Origin: Astrocystis sublimbata
Lineage: Eukaryota > Ascomycota > Sordariomycetes > Xylariales > Xylariaceae
Direction of reading: 5' to 3'
Assembly (NCBI GenBank): GCA_022453515.1
Contig: JAJNNY010000140.1
Span: 1 to 25,543 of the forward strand
DNA: 25,543 nucleotides
Shown here: one piece after another, positions 11,826 to 21,541 of the stretch
Layout: every line of letters begins with the position of its first letter
Position numbering within the stretch: position 1 is the stretch's first letter
Position numbers and translations under genes: made by a program
Notes under the pieces: model-generated
What the model was told of the DNA's origin: nothing
Databases searched by the model: none
The model's input: only the letters and a program-made list of their open reading frames with translations

Positions 11826-12170
11826 CTATATCCCCTCACGTTTGCGTGACGCGGTCGGTATGAAGGCATTCAAGCGAAGGTCTCTGTTCTGGGTCTTCGA
11901 CACACTCACTCGCTTCATAGGCCCCAAAACAGACACGCGTACATACTTGGTTGGCATTTGTTTGTGATTCAGGCCGTCTAGACTAGTTTCATTAGTGGAT
12001 CTAGCTACGAGTACATGCAGTGCACTTCGAGTGTATGTGTGCGCGTCCGTTACGTTACATATGAACGTCTCGAGCAGGACGATGGGGAAGGGGGCTAGAA
12101 GTCTATGAACCACACCCCCTCGTATAAGCAGTGGCAGGAAGTTTATGTTGCGCAAGACGATAGTCCTCAT
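11826..12170 (-). other. Open frame of 114 codons, doubtful gene
   Basis: This frame has an ATG at 12168-12170 and a TAG at 11826-11828. It lies in the same reading frame as, and directly upstream of, the tail at 11643-11825, separated from it by that single stop codon. The predicted protein is basic and has no recognisable domain, signal peptide or membrane segment, and its composition is not clearly protein-like. It may be chance, or the upstream part of the same gene broken by a nonsense change. Confidence 0.15.
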
Positions 12171-12675
12171 CTTACGATACCTAAGGGGGTCTCTCTCTGT
12201 ACCATTGTGTGGGCTGCTTCCAGTTATCTGTGAGAGTTGACATCTTTGGTGGGGGTCTCAGAGCTCCTAAAGCAGTGGTTCTGCAGTTTCGAGGGTGATT
12301 GACGCGAAGTAGCAAGCTGCAATACTCACTGTCAGAAGTTCGGGTTTAACGGAATTGCACGCATGATTGACCCAGATATTTAGCAGGCAGGCGACTAGAG
12401 CCTTTAATATGAACGTGGGAGGGAATAGAGTCCCTATGATAGAATAATGATAGTGGTTATGAAAATTACATATTGATCTAGTTGATCTCAAAATTGTAAA
12501 GCAAGACGCCAAGTGCCAACCTCGAGTCCAATTGATGTTTATCACCACTTGGACCCTGAATCTCCTTCGATGTCCACAGAAAAGTCCACAGAGAACTATC
12601 ACACTGCCCCCCAAAGGTTTGATACATGAAGTAGAGACCCAAAAGTCCAACGCTCTGGGCACATGTGGTAACCTC
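12171..12675. other. 3' flank of the kinase-like gene, no gene seen
   Basis: This AT-rich stretch downstream of the stop codon presumably holds the 3' untranslated region and terminator of the kinase-like gene. The long minus-strand frame that crosses it is an extension of an off-frame reading of the RG repeat and is not supported. Confidence 0.5.
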
Positions 12676-15600
12676 TTATTTTGGATATTTTCCTCGAAAA
12701 TGGGCAGCGCGAGGTGGTTGTCGACGAGCCTGGACTGGCGCCGGGACTGCATCCGCATCCGCACCACCTCCCCCTCCCATCGCGCCACGTCCACGACCTC
12801 CTCGCCCCCTACCACGCTCGCCTCCTTGCCCCCTACCACGTCCCCTACCGCGTCCCCTACCGCGTCCTCTTCCGCGTCCTCTTCCGCGTCCTCTTCCGCG
12901 TCCTCTTCCTCGTCCCCTTCCTCGTCCTCGTCCTCGTCCCCCTCCTCGTTCCCCTCCTTGCCCATTTTGATTGCCGTCATCTTCGCCATTGTCAAGTCCG
13001 CCATCAACATTGTCGTCGTCACCAGGCCCATTATTTCCTGGGTCGCTATTATTGTGGGTTGGAGTTGACACTGTTGATGATGAGGGATCCGGTGATGATT
13101 CTTGAGGGTCAGGTGGTCCTTGAGGGCCAGGTGGTGGCGGTGTTGGCGTTGGTGTTATCACGCCCGGCCCTCCCTCAATCGGTGGATGGGCAGGTGGCTG
13201 AACAGCAGGAAAACCACCAGGTATTGAAATTATTGAATTGTCTGTTTCGTGACTAGAGTCAGTTTCTGAGATACCTGGTGATGGTGGAGTTCCATGTACA
13301 TGGATCGGATCCGGAGTAATTGGTGATTCATAGCCTGCGTCTACCATCGGGCCTTGGGGGCTAGGAATATTAGCAGGCTGGGGGGGAGCGGCTGCTGGCC
13401 AAAACCGATATGGGTTCTCCGGTGGATTATATTCCCAATCTTTAATTCGAGGGAAGATGTAATTCAACATGACTACTCTATGCTGTGGGCGAAGATGGGG
13501 ATACACTGTCTCCAAAGCGGCAAGTCTCTCCAATTTCAATCTTTCGGAATCGGAGTTTGGTTCCGGACATCTGTGGTCGCCTACCCCTTCGTCGCACGGT
13601 TGACCCCCAAATAGGGCCTCTATTGAATCTTCGTTGTCTTCACCTTCGTCTTCGTTGTTTGGGATTTCCGACGGACGTCTCCTAATCCATTCATACTAGA
13701 ATGATATTTAGCTCTATGGTGTGGTACACGCGAGCAGTGGCAACAATCGAGGACACATCATCATCTGGGTTGTGTGCAGAGAGACTACGTACCGGCATAA
13801 ATCTTATTGGCTTCGACCACGACACGTCAATGTCCCTAGACACCCTGTCAGCATGTAACTGTAACTCAGAATAGTTCTGACAGCATCTTCGTGGAAATAG
13901 GAAACCTGCATGGTTTCATCGCCGAAGCTGATTTGTCACACAACAGGGGGAAAATGTATCCTAGATCACCATGCTAATTGGAGAGATAAAAATCGGCCAC
14001 GGTATATGCTGGCCTGGGCACTACGTTGCAGTAAAAGTTTGACGCTATCAAATTCATTTCGCCGCAACCACATACTACGTTGGTAGTCCAACCTGTGTTC
14101 ATTACGAAAGTCGATTGGAATCGAGCACTTGAAAAAGGCAACTTACCGATAATTTATTTCCCTCATCGGTTGATCACGGCAAGAAGTGACGCAAACTCTG
14201 ACACGTTGCAAGAAGTTTGCCACCATGTCGGCGAGATCTGGTACACGGGTCGAATTATGAACCATTTCGCCATCTTCGTCAAGTTGCGACATATCGATGG
14301 GAATGATTGTACGGTTGTCGTATTCCCATTCGCCTAGTATATCTACCAGAAAGTTCGAGTAACCCGCATCTATAGGCTGCATGAAGCCATTAATCTGAGT
14401 GCCTGAAAAGCTTGTCAGTTTTCAATAGTCGGGTATTCTTGTCTCACCTCCTGCCCTCTCATTCAGGATACTATTTGAAACATGGAAAATAAGTAGCAAA
14501 AACCCATGTTCCACTACACGATGAAAGAGGAAAATTTCAACACAAGTGAGTAACATACAATCAATTGACTCCGGTATAGGGTTCGCCATATCTCTAATGT
14601 GTGATTGACATATTGTCTTGACTGTGCTGAATACGGCGTAGGTGTCCTGCCATTCTGCCAGTTCATTCGAGTGATAGCGGCCTAGGCCGTATGCATTCCC
14701 GTCGTCGTTGTCTATCCCGCCCTCACTGAAATCGCCGAGTATCACCTCAGGAAATGCGTTATCTTCGAGGCCAGCGGGCGGCTCCGGATCCGCCGGTCGC
14801 TCAGGGTAGTGGAGGAATACATTTTCCGGGCTAATATTACGATGGTAGATTGCTATGAGAGTTTATGTGAGCCAGTAATTACTTCATCCGCTAGCCACGG
14901 TTAACTCACGTGTCCATCCACCAGGGGCCTCGTCCTCGCCTGGCATTACACCTGTATGCAACCATCTCACAGTTTCCATAAGAGTTAAAAATATATGCCA
15001 TACTTTAGGAATCTGAGTCAGTTAAATTCTCAACCCAAGTTATTCTAGAATATTCGTTGGGATTTTATATCATGCTCCGGCCAATGGTATCGAGGACAGA
15101 ACGTGCTTTTATGTTCGTTCCCTCTTCACGATCCAGTAATTGTCCTCTGATTATTTACTTTCTGCGCCTGAAAAAACAATCAAAGAGTTTTGAAAAAGTG
15201 ACATTCTAAACGCGAACTTACTGAAGCTTTCCGGGACAGCTCTTCCTTCCTGGCGGTATCGGAGTAAAAGGTCCCGCAAAGTACCGCCGTTGTAATGCCT
15301 GGATCACACTGTTGATTAGAGACCAGAATCTGCGTAGCAGCTGAGCATATGTGATGAGACTGACTTGAAATACAACGAATAATGACGATCATCGAGCCTT
15401 TGCCACAACCCTAATTCACTAAAATATGTCCTCGCGGCTCCCACTTGCCCAACTGGTACAATGGTAGGGAGCAGGGGCGCGTGGGCTTGGGGAGCCGTCG
15501 ATATTCGGATTTCAGGACAGTGTCCATATGGCACAAATTCACCGTCCCTAAAACAATCTACAAACAAGTTTTAGCGACTAGTAAAGTGAGAGCGCCATCG

Positions 15601-15895
15601 TGTTTGAAAATTCCAAACACCAACATTGGACGAAAAGGTGACTTCGAACGATAACAAGGATTTGGAACTTGGTGGAGGAATTACCTGCTCTGACTATTTT
15701 ATTGACGAAACGTTCGCCAGTGGCTATAGATTGCACCGTGAATACTGGTGTGTTGCGGGTTATGTTATCAATCAGAATGAAGTCTTGGCTCTGTATCCGG
15801 TCATCAGATGACCATTGATCTCCATGATCATCTGCATTCCGGAAGGGGATACGGACTCCCAGATGTCGGTAAACCTCATCAGCTGCGCAAGCCAT
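12676..15895 (-). CDS. Protein kinase-like protein with degenerate catalytic core and Arg-Gly-rich tail
   Basis: Proposed exons (minus strand): 15895-15685, 15557-15365, 15298-15222, 15002-14910, 14852-14559, 14513-14448, 14402-14147, 13835-13793 and 13695-12676, giving about 750 residues. All joins keep frame and use GT..AG. The start ATG has A at -3 and G at +4. The N-terminal lobe reads PVFTVQSIATGERFVNKIV, with Lys66 as the likely ATP-site lysine. The segment SLYFK then joins HYNGGTLRDLL. The catalytic loop is YHRNISPENVF (Asn197 where kinases have Asp), and the metal loop is GDFSEGG (Asp232 kept, Ser for Gly). WQDTYAVFSTVKTIC resembles helix F. After DVSWSKPIRFMPYEW come an acidic linker, a Pro-rich region and an RG tail near residues 660-717. 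The order of blocks matches a fungus-specific kinase-like family that I recall. Least certain are the two 45-nt introns around 14448-14558 and the 311-nt intron 13836-14146. Confidence 0.75.
12813..12962. repeat. Purine/pyrimidine tandem repeat encoding the RG tail
   Basis: Imperfect 12-bp units are visible on the + strand: first about two copies of CGCGTCCCCTAC, then about four of CGCGTCCTCTTC, then CTCGTCC-type variants. Read on the minus strand in the kinase-like frame, they give an almost uninterrupted Arg-Gly alternation. A 12-bp unit equals four residues, so copy-number change keeps the frame. Other frames through the repeat are also open (acidic on the minus strand, Ser- or Pro-Arg-rich on the plus strand) because of the simple composition, and are not taken as genes. 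Confidence 0.85.
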
Positions 15896-16529
15896 CCTAT
15901 ACCGATGATTGGAAGTGAAGCTTGTTGAATAATTAGTTCTTGACTTCTAGTACTAGCTGCAGTTGTAATGCAGAGATCGATTGAGGCAATCCTTTTGATT
16001 CTATGCTGTAACAACACAAAGGCACCCACTGGAACTATGTTGACTGTTTCCGGGTATTGTCATAATGCGCCTTTGTAGAAATAGGTCGCGGCGACAATGT
16101 ACTTTTTCATCTTTGTAATCTGCCAATTAACAATAGCACCACGAGGTTGGCAAGTACAGCGCAGACGACATTATAGCTTATACCTAGGTAAGTTTCTGCA
16201 CCCAACCTGTAGTAGTAGATTACAAAGAGAAAATTAAATCTACGATTATACTTTTTGCCCTAATCTCAACAGATTCGTAGTGCGACGAAAAGCTGCGTAA
16301 AGCGAAACATATAACTGCTTCGATATGTTCTTGTCGCAATGCATACATGTTAAGTCGCGCGGGTCATTGAACTTGTGCAAGCTACACTCTGAAGATTTGG
16401 ATCACAAGTGAAAGATCCTCCATGCAGTCTTATCATCATGGATTTTTGAAAATCTCTATTTGAATAGGTAATCAAGGTTTTATGATCAACGATAACTGTG
16501 GTCAAAGACTTCCTCCACCATCGTGGGCT
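15896..16529. other. Intergenic region upstream of the kinase-like gene
   Basis: About 630 bp lie between the kinase-like start and the XLF stop, presumably the promoter of the former and the 3' flank of the latter. It contains a TACCTAGGTAAG element near 16180. No RNA gene or further coding sequence was found. Confidence 0.5.
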
Positions 16530-18227
16530 TTAAAACTTCCTCTTCTTTCTTGCTGGGATGGCGTTTTTCTGGCTTAGCTCCTTAGCCAACTCAGTCCGCT
16601 TCCGCTCGGCCTTCTGTTCGTCAGTCTCAAGTTCTTCCGGTTCGACTGTGACATCAGCATGTGCTCTTTTCGCTTCTGTGTGAGATTTATTTCCTATTGC
16701 ACCTATCTTTCGAGCCTCGCTCTTCTTCGGTACCGTGGAGTCGTCAATGGGGCCCTGTGATCCCTTTGGACTCTGAGAAGAACGAGCAACGTTCCTCGGT
16801 TTGCCACCAATCCGACCAACCGCCCCTTTGCGCGGCGTCGCTGGAGCCGTTCTTTGCGACTTCCTGGGGCTCAATACACCATCATTGTCACTATCTGACC
16901 CAGATGCAGTCTCGTCATTGGATTCATCTTCTGGTTCCTTCTTAGTCGTAGCTTCTACTTCCTGTGGGGTTCCCTTAGATTTTCCGATTGCTCCCAGGCG
17001 CGTGGCCGTTGTCTTGGTGGGTTTCGATGATTCAGATTGCCTCTCGTCGTCTGAGCCTGACACAGTATCATCGTCATCATCATCATCATCAGCAGCATGC
17101 AGCGTCCGAGATGATTGGCTAGTAAACTGTTCTGTTGGGGCCTTTTTGAGGCGCCCAAGCGTCCCCGCTACCTTGGGTCGTGACTCATTCCGCGACTGCG
17201 CTGGGCTGTTACCAGAAGAGTCCGAATCGTTGTCTCTAGATGCTGCGAGCGTCTCCTTGTTTCCACCTAACTTGCCACGATTGGAAGATTGCGGCGAGCT
17301 ATGCAATGGAACTTGTACCTCGAAGTTCTGGTCTTCGGCGGTTTCTGAAGACGAATCATGGCCATTCACCTGCTCTTCGGGTTCGTGGTGAGATGCGCTG
17401 TTGCTTATAAGTTTCGAAGAAGAACGGAACTCAGGGCCGAGTCTTGTCCACCAATTGTCGAGCGTATTGGGCACGCTTAGATCAGACGCCGGAATGCAAC
17501 TGATGCCCGGCTCGCCGAAGACACTTTGGAGCAAGGATGAGGCATCTCGAGGACTTTCAATGTTCAGGTGCGATCTCCAACTTTCTTGGTTGAATGGCGC
17601 CAGACCTTTGATCCTTTCCTCGGCAGCCGCTCTCGTGACCGCATGCTTGGACGAAAGCGAATTGAAGATCGACTCCAGGGGAGTATGCATTGTACTCAGT
17701 TTGTCAAGTAGTTTTTTGATGAGAGCATCTTTTTCTTTGAGCCGTACCACGAGGTCCTTAGCCTCACGATGCTGGACATGGTGCTCTTGGATAAGAGGCA
17801 GCACCAGCTTGGTCGTCAACGACGCGGTCTGGCACTTGACCAAGTGAACGGGCCATTCGAGCGCAGGCAGATCCCCAGGAAGGTCACAAACAATGCGCAA
17901 TGTCAAATGATCGGGGTTCTTGGGGTCACTTCCAGAGGCGATACCCAGGCTTGTGAGGCGATGATCTGACGACGTAGGATCGAAAGCGGCTCTGAGCTTT
18001 GATAGGAAGACAGCCCACTGCTCTGTACCGGCTTCGTACAGGTCGATGGAAGTTCTTTCCTGGAGGCTGCGGGAAAGAATTCCCCTCCGATCGAGATGCT
18101 CGACCCATATGTTGGCCAAGTCGGTGATGTAGAGAGTGTAAGACGATTCGGCGAACGATGCGGAGACTAGGAGAGCTGGTAGCTGTGGGAAGTTGGGCAG
18201 AGGTTGCCATTTGCTTGGCAACGCCAT
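16530..18227 (-). CDS. XRCC4-like factor (XLF/Nej1), non-homologous end joining
   Basis: Predicted protein of 565 residues in a single exon. Residues 1-190 carry the XLF signature: an N-terminal head domain (KWQPLPNFPQLPALLVSASF, then YTLYITDLANIWVEHLDRRG and the segment around QWAVFLSKLRAAFDP), a strand LTLRIVCDLP, then a long charged coiled coil (HREAKDLVVRLKEKDALIKK). A region around DNWWTRLGPEF follows, then a disordered Ser/Lys/Asp-rich tail with an eight-Asp run near residue 380. The C-terminus ends in KKRKF, the basic-plus-Phe ending that budding-yeast Nej1 needs for nuclear import and end joining. XLF acts in the nucleus with Ku, XRCC4/Lif1 and DNA ligase IV. I chose the ATG at 18227 because it has A at -3 and G at +4; an in-frame ATG at 18266 has a poor context. 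The protein is longer than human XLF (299) or yeast Nej1 (342), the excess being the tail. Confidence 0.92.
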   Translation of the reverse strand: MALPSKWQPLPNFPQLPALLVSASFAESSYTLYITDLANIWVEHLDRRGILSRSLQERTSIDLYEAGTEQWAVFLSKLRAAFDPTSSDHRLTSLGIASGSDPKNPDHLTLRIVCDLPGDLPALEWPVHLVKCQTASLTTKLVLPLIQEHHVQHREAKDLVVRLKEKDALIKKLLDKLSTMHTPLESIFNSLSSKHAVTRAAAEERIKGLAPFNQESWRSHLNIESPRDASSLLQSVFGEPGISCIPASDLSVPNTLDNWWTRLGPEFRSSSKLISNSASHHEPEEQVNGHDSSSETAEDQNFEVQVPLHSSPQSSNRGKLGGNKETLAASRDNDSDSSGNSPAQSRNESRPKVAGTLGRLKKAPTEQFTSQSSRTLHAADDDDDDDDTVSGSDDERQSESSKPTKTTATRLGAIGKSKGTPQEVEATTKKEPEDESNDETASGSDSDNDGVLSPRKSQRTAPATPRKGAVGRIGGKPRNVARSSQSPKGSQGPIDDSTVPKKSEARKIGAIGNKSHTEAKRAHADVTVEPEELETDEQKAERKRTELAKELSQKNAIPARKKRKF

Positions 18228-19707
18228 TGTATCAATGAGCGTGGGCACGGTCCGACCGTCAGTCATATGGAGAGGTATGTCATTGACGCAAACTTGTTCC
18301 AAGATTGGGTGAGGGTGCTGCAAAAAAGGAAAGTTGAACCAAGTAAGTACCTAGGTACCTACGAAGGTTACGTTCGCATTGGGCCTTCTTATTCTGTCAT
18401 TTGTATACTTCTTACTTAAAGCCAGGCATCCAGGCTTGCCGGGGACACTTGGACAGTACAGAAGGGTGGTTGCCTGGCACACACACTGTATAATAGACCA
18501 TCATCACGTGATGATCTCATCAAGTGCCTGGCATCCTGATCCTCAATCGCCTTCAAAGCTTCATTTCGCACTCACCATGTAACTTATATCAAAACCAGAC
18601 TTATGAGTCGAAATCATGATGTATTGTTACATCCAGCGTATAAGAATCGAAGGCGTCAAAGCTGGAGCAGTTACAGTGTGTTAATCAGTAGAATACCTAC
18701 ATAGCATGGTGGGGTTCATGCCTTTCACCGGGCTAGAACACCGATAGCAATACGAGCAGAAGACGACTACCCGAATAGTGATTGTCACAAATCATGATCT
18801 CAAAAACGAAAAGAAATGAAGCTTTCATGTTACTTCAAAGTAAGACGTTATGGACACACTCAGTTTTTATGAGTTCAAATTATAAGATGATTCGATGCAT
18901 TAAAAAGCTTGGAGCCTACTAGGTAGAGATAGCTCAGCTAGCTGCCGCAGCCCAACCATGCAAATACGTAGAATGGGCGAAAATAGAGGTCGATATCAAG
19001 CCTATTGTGCTGCAGATGAGCTATTACAAGCTAAGGTTTCGTGATTCTCTCTTGGGTTTGTGTACATAATAATGTCTCTCGATCAACACATCATGGATGC
19101 ACGATACTACATAGGTACTTAGGTAGTTTGTAATGCAATCATAACTCATTCGGATCAGATTGAGCCTTCAAGTGGTAGATCAAGTGTTACAAGGAGAACT
19201 GGCTCGCACTCACTGACAAGTTATAACTCTGCGATACTCTGGCAATGGATGAGTGCCCGGGCAAAAGTATACCAAGACATGCTACCGAAGCCAACGATGG
19301 GGATGGTATAATGAACCACGAGGTCAAGGTCCACAGGAAATCAGCTCTGCAAAATTGCCGTGAAAGGTGGGAGAAATACACATTAAGATATGTTTAGATT
19401 ATGTATAGTACATAACGCACCGCGCCATCAACAACAACCACCACAACAGCAGCAATAGCCAGTTTCTTTGGCTGCATTATTCTAGCCATGAAAATGAATC
19501 AATCCCTTCCACGTACACCAACGCCACATTCCCCGCATTAGAGTATTAAGTCAAAGGAGTTTGCCAGTTTTGTTCTCCGCGCCATGTATACCCCAATCCT
19601 TAAGCATAACAAAACCCAACGCCGGGCACCCAAATAACTTTTTACTTTCGCTTTGAGCTCCACCCCAAATAAACAAATTCCGACTCCCAAGAACGAATTC
19701 ACTCGAT
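18228..19707. other. Intergenic region between XLF and the DUF155 gene
   Basis: About 1.5 kb without a credible gene. It should hold the XLF promoter and the 3' flank of the DUF155 gene. TAGGTA-type elements occur at about 18343-18363 (TACCTAGGTACCTACG, some 115-135 bp upstream of the XLF ATG) and at about 19112-19127. A tRNA A-box-like string near 18930 lacks any matching B box. Confidence 0.5.
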
Positions 19708-21541
19708 TCAGATACCAGCATAGGTAGAGCCAATGAAATCAGCGCCACAGATGGCCCGCTTCTCCTGCTCGCTCAAGCTCGCGCCCCATGTTCTTAATTC
19801 CTGCAGTGTATAGTTAGACCTAGCCATGATAGAGGGCAGACCGCCGATCACTCCGGTCTCGGGAGCGCCCATCTCGGGGCTATTGTTCCCCCTCTCTTTG
19901 GATAAGATCGTAAAGCGCAACACCACCTCGGTGACGGTGACCATGATACTGACGATGATGAGAATGATGACAATCCATGTTATGGCGCTCATTTTCGAAT
20001 CGGCAACCGAGTCGGACAAGATCGCGGCCAGGTCCAGGAACACGCGACACCGCTCGTTCAGCACCTTGGTGCGCGGGTCAATCTCGAGATACTCGCGGAT
20101 GGCGACGTACAGGGGGTGTAGCGTGGGCTCCGCGTCCCAAAAGAAGTTGGGGACGTCTAGGATGTTGGACGCTGCGAGATGTGTGGTGTGTTAGTCAGAC
20201 GCGTAGATTTCAGGGATCGACATGAAAACGGGCTGGAAAGGGCGTGGGGTTTTACGTACAGAGATTGATGTCAACGCGGCTCTTAAATAGGCGCCCAAGA
20301 ATTTTGACAATCTCTGTCCGGCTCATATTGAGCTGGCCGGTTGAAGCGAGCCGCTTCGGCACATGTTGGGCGTCCGCCAGGGTCTCCGACATGCGCTCCT
20401 CGAAGAAACATAACTTGGTGCTCTGCGCTATGGCGTGGCTGATGGTGAGACGAACCATGTGATCGGATCTCGGCAACAGGGTGATCATGTCGTTAAATAT
20501 GCGCGGGCGCTTGACGTCATTGTTGTATTCGAAATGGAACTCTTCGGTCTCGAAGTCGCTCTGCTCGAGGGGACGTGTGACGAGTGACCCCCCAGTCTCA
20601 CTCTCGGCAAAAGTGATATCAGCCAGAATAGCCTTCTCCTGCTGCTCCGTAAAGTTCCAGAAGACTACGACGCCGTAGGAGAAGACGAAGACCTCAGCAA
20701 ACTCTTGCGCGTTCGCAGTAAGTCCATTGACAGGTCCTGTCTGTCGATTGCCGGAGTGGTTGTGCTCGGTAGAAGCTGCCGAACCGTCCGGATACTGGCG
20801 ATGTGGTCCGTCGCCGTCCCTCGGGCTTGAGCCGTATTCGTCGTAGTACCCCATGTGCTCGTCGCGCTGTTCGCTCCGTTCGATTTCGAGGTCCAGCACG
20901 GTCTTGCCGGTGCCCGGGCTTTTGAGTATGGGCCGACTCCGCACGCGGTAACCCTCGACGCCCGGCAACAGTGGCGTGTGGTAGACGGTGTAGAGACAGT
21001 CGTCGTAGAGCTTCGTCTTGGCATCGTGCTTCTTCCGCAGGAACTCGGATGTAGCCTTCATCTTGTAAGACTGGGCGGTGCAGTAGGCGGACAGCCTGGA
21101 TAGCTTCTCGGCACGTTCGAGCTTAGGGAGACGCTCGGCATAGCTCTTGCCCCGGAGACCGCCTCGCTTCCGTAGCACATCGCGCTCCTCGTCCTTCAAG
21201 GGCCGGTCTTCCTCCTCCACCAGCAGGCTTTCTTCGGCATCGTCGGTCTCGGGCTCGTCTGGAGTCTCGGGAAGCAGTACCAGCTTCTCGCTGACCCTGG
21301 TCGTCCTCGAGGGCATGTTGTGTTGGCCGGTACGCGATGCGAGATTAGGCAAGCCTCCACCGCTCACACGGCGCACGCCGCTGATGGTTCGAGGCCCTCG
21401 CGGCGGAGGTGTGCGGGGTTGGCCTGAGGGAATATCCGAGACGTGTTGGAGGATGCTGTCGACTGAAATGAGGCGCATGGTAGACTTTGCCGGCGGCTGC
21501 GGCCGTCCGGCACCGCGGGCGGGATTGCCTCTGGAGGCCAT
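19708..21541 (-). CDS. DUF155-family membrane protein (Rmd1/Rmd8/Sif2-like)
   Basis: Two exons, 21541-20260 and 20171-19708, give 581 residues. The 88-nt intron has a GTACGT donor, a TGACTAAC branch region and a CTCGCAG acceptor; the joined codon restores DINLSSNILDVPNFFWD. The first 170 residues are a disordered, charged extension (MRLISVDSIL near 22, an acidic stretch near 95-112). The DUF155 core begins near 281 with EFAEVFVFSYGVVVFWNF and continues through EEFHFEYN, PRIFNDMITL and HMVRLTISHAIAQSTKLCFF. The C-terminal part has LYVAIREYLEI and a single membrane helix (about 490-508, ITWIVIILIIVSIMVTV), then a short tail. Relatives are budding-yeast Rmd1 and Rmd8 (needed for meiotic nuclear division) and fission-yeast Sif2; human RMND1 is the mitochondrial cousin. 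The biochemical role is not established. The start has A at -3 and G at +4; the frame stays open upstream to 21883 but contains no ATG. Confidence 0.92.

Noticed and set aside
12267..13256. Long alternative frames over the RG repeat (acidic EED-type on the minus strand; Ser-, Pro/Arg- and Leu/Val-rich on the plus strand)
   Set aside because: They arise from the simple composition of the 12-bp repeat. Only the RG frame joins, in phase and through a good acceptor, to the kinase-like exons.
16801..17391. 196-codon plus-strand frame opposite the XLF gene
   Set aside because: It is the antisense shadow of the Ser/Asp-rich XLF tail and shows no independent protein features.
1..18227. A functional link between the palindrome and the neighbouring XLF/Nej1 repair gene
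   Set aside because: XLF is a general housekeeping repair factor, and nearness alone is no evidence that it formed or maintains the palindrome.
18921..18945. tRNA-like string AGCTCAGCTAGCTGC resembling an A box
   Set aside because: No GGTTCGANTCC B box follows at tRNA distance, and no cloverleaf can be drawn.
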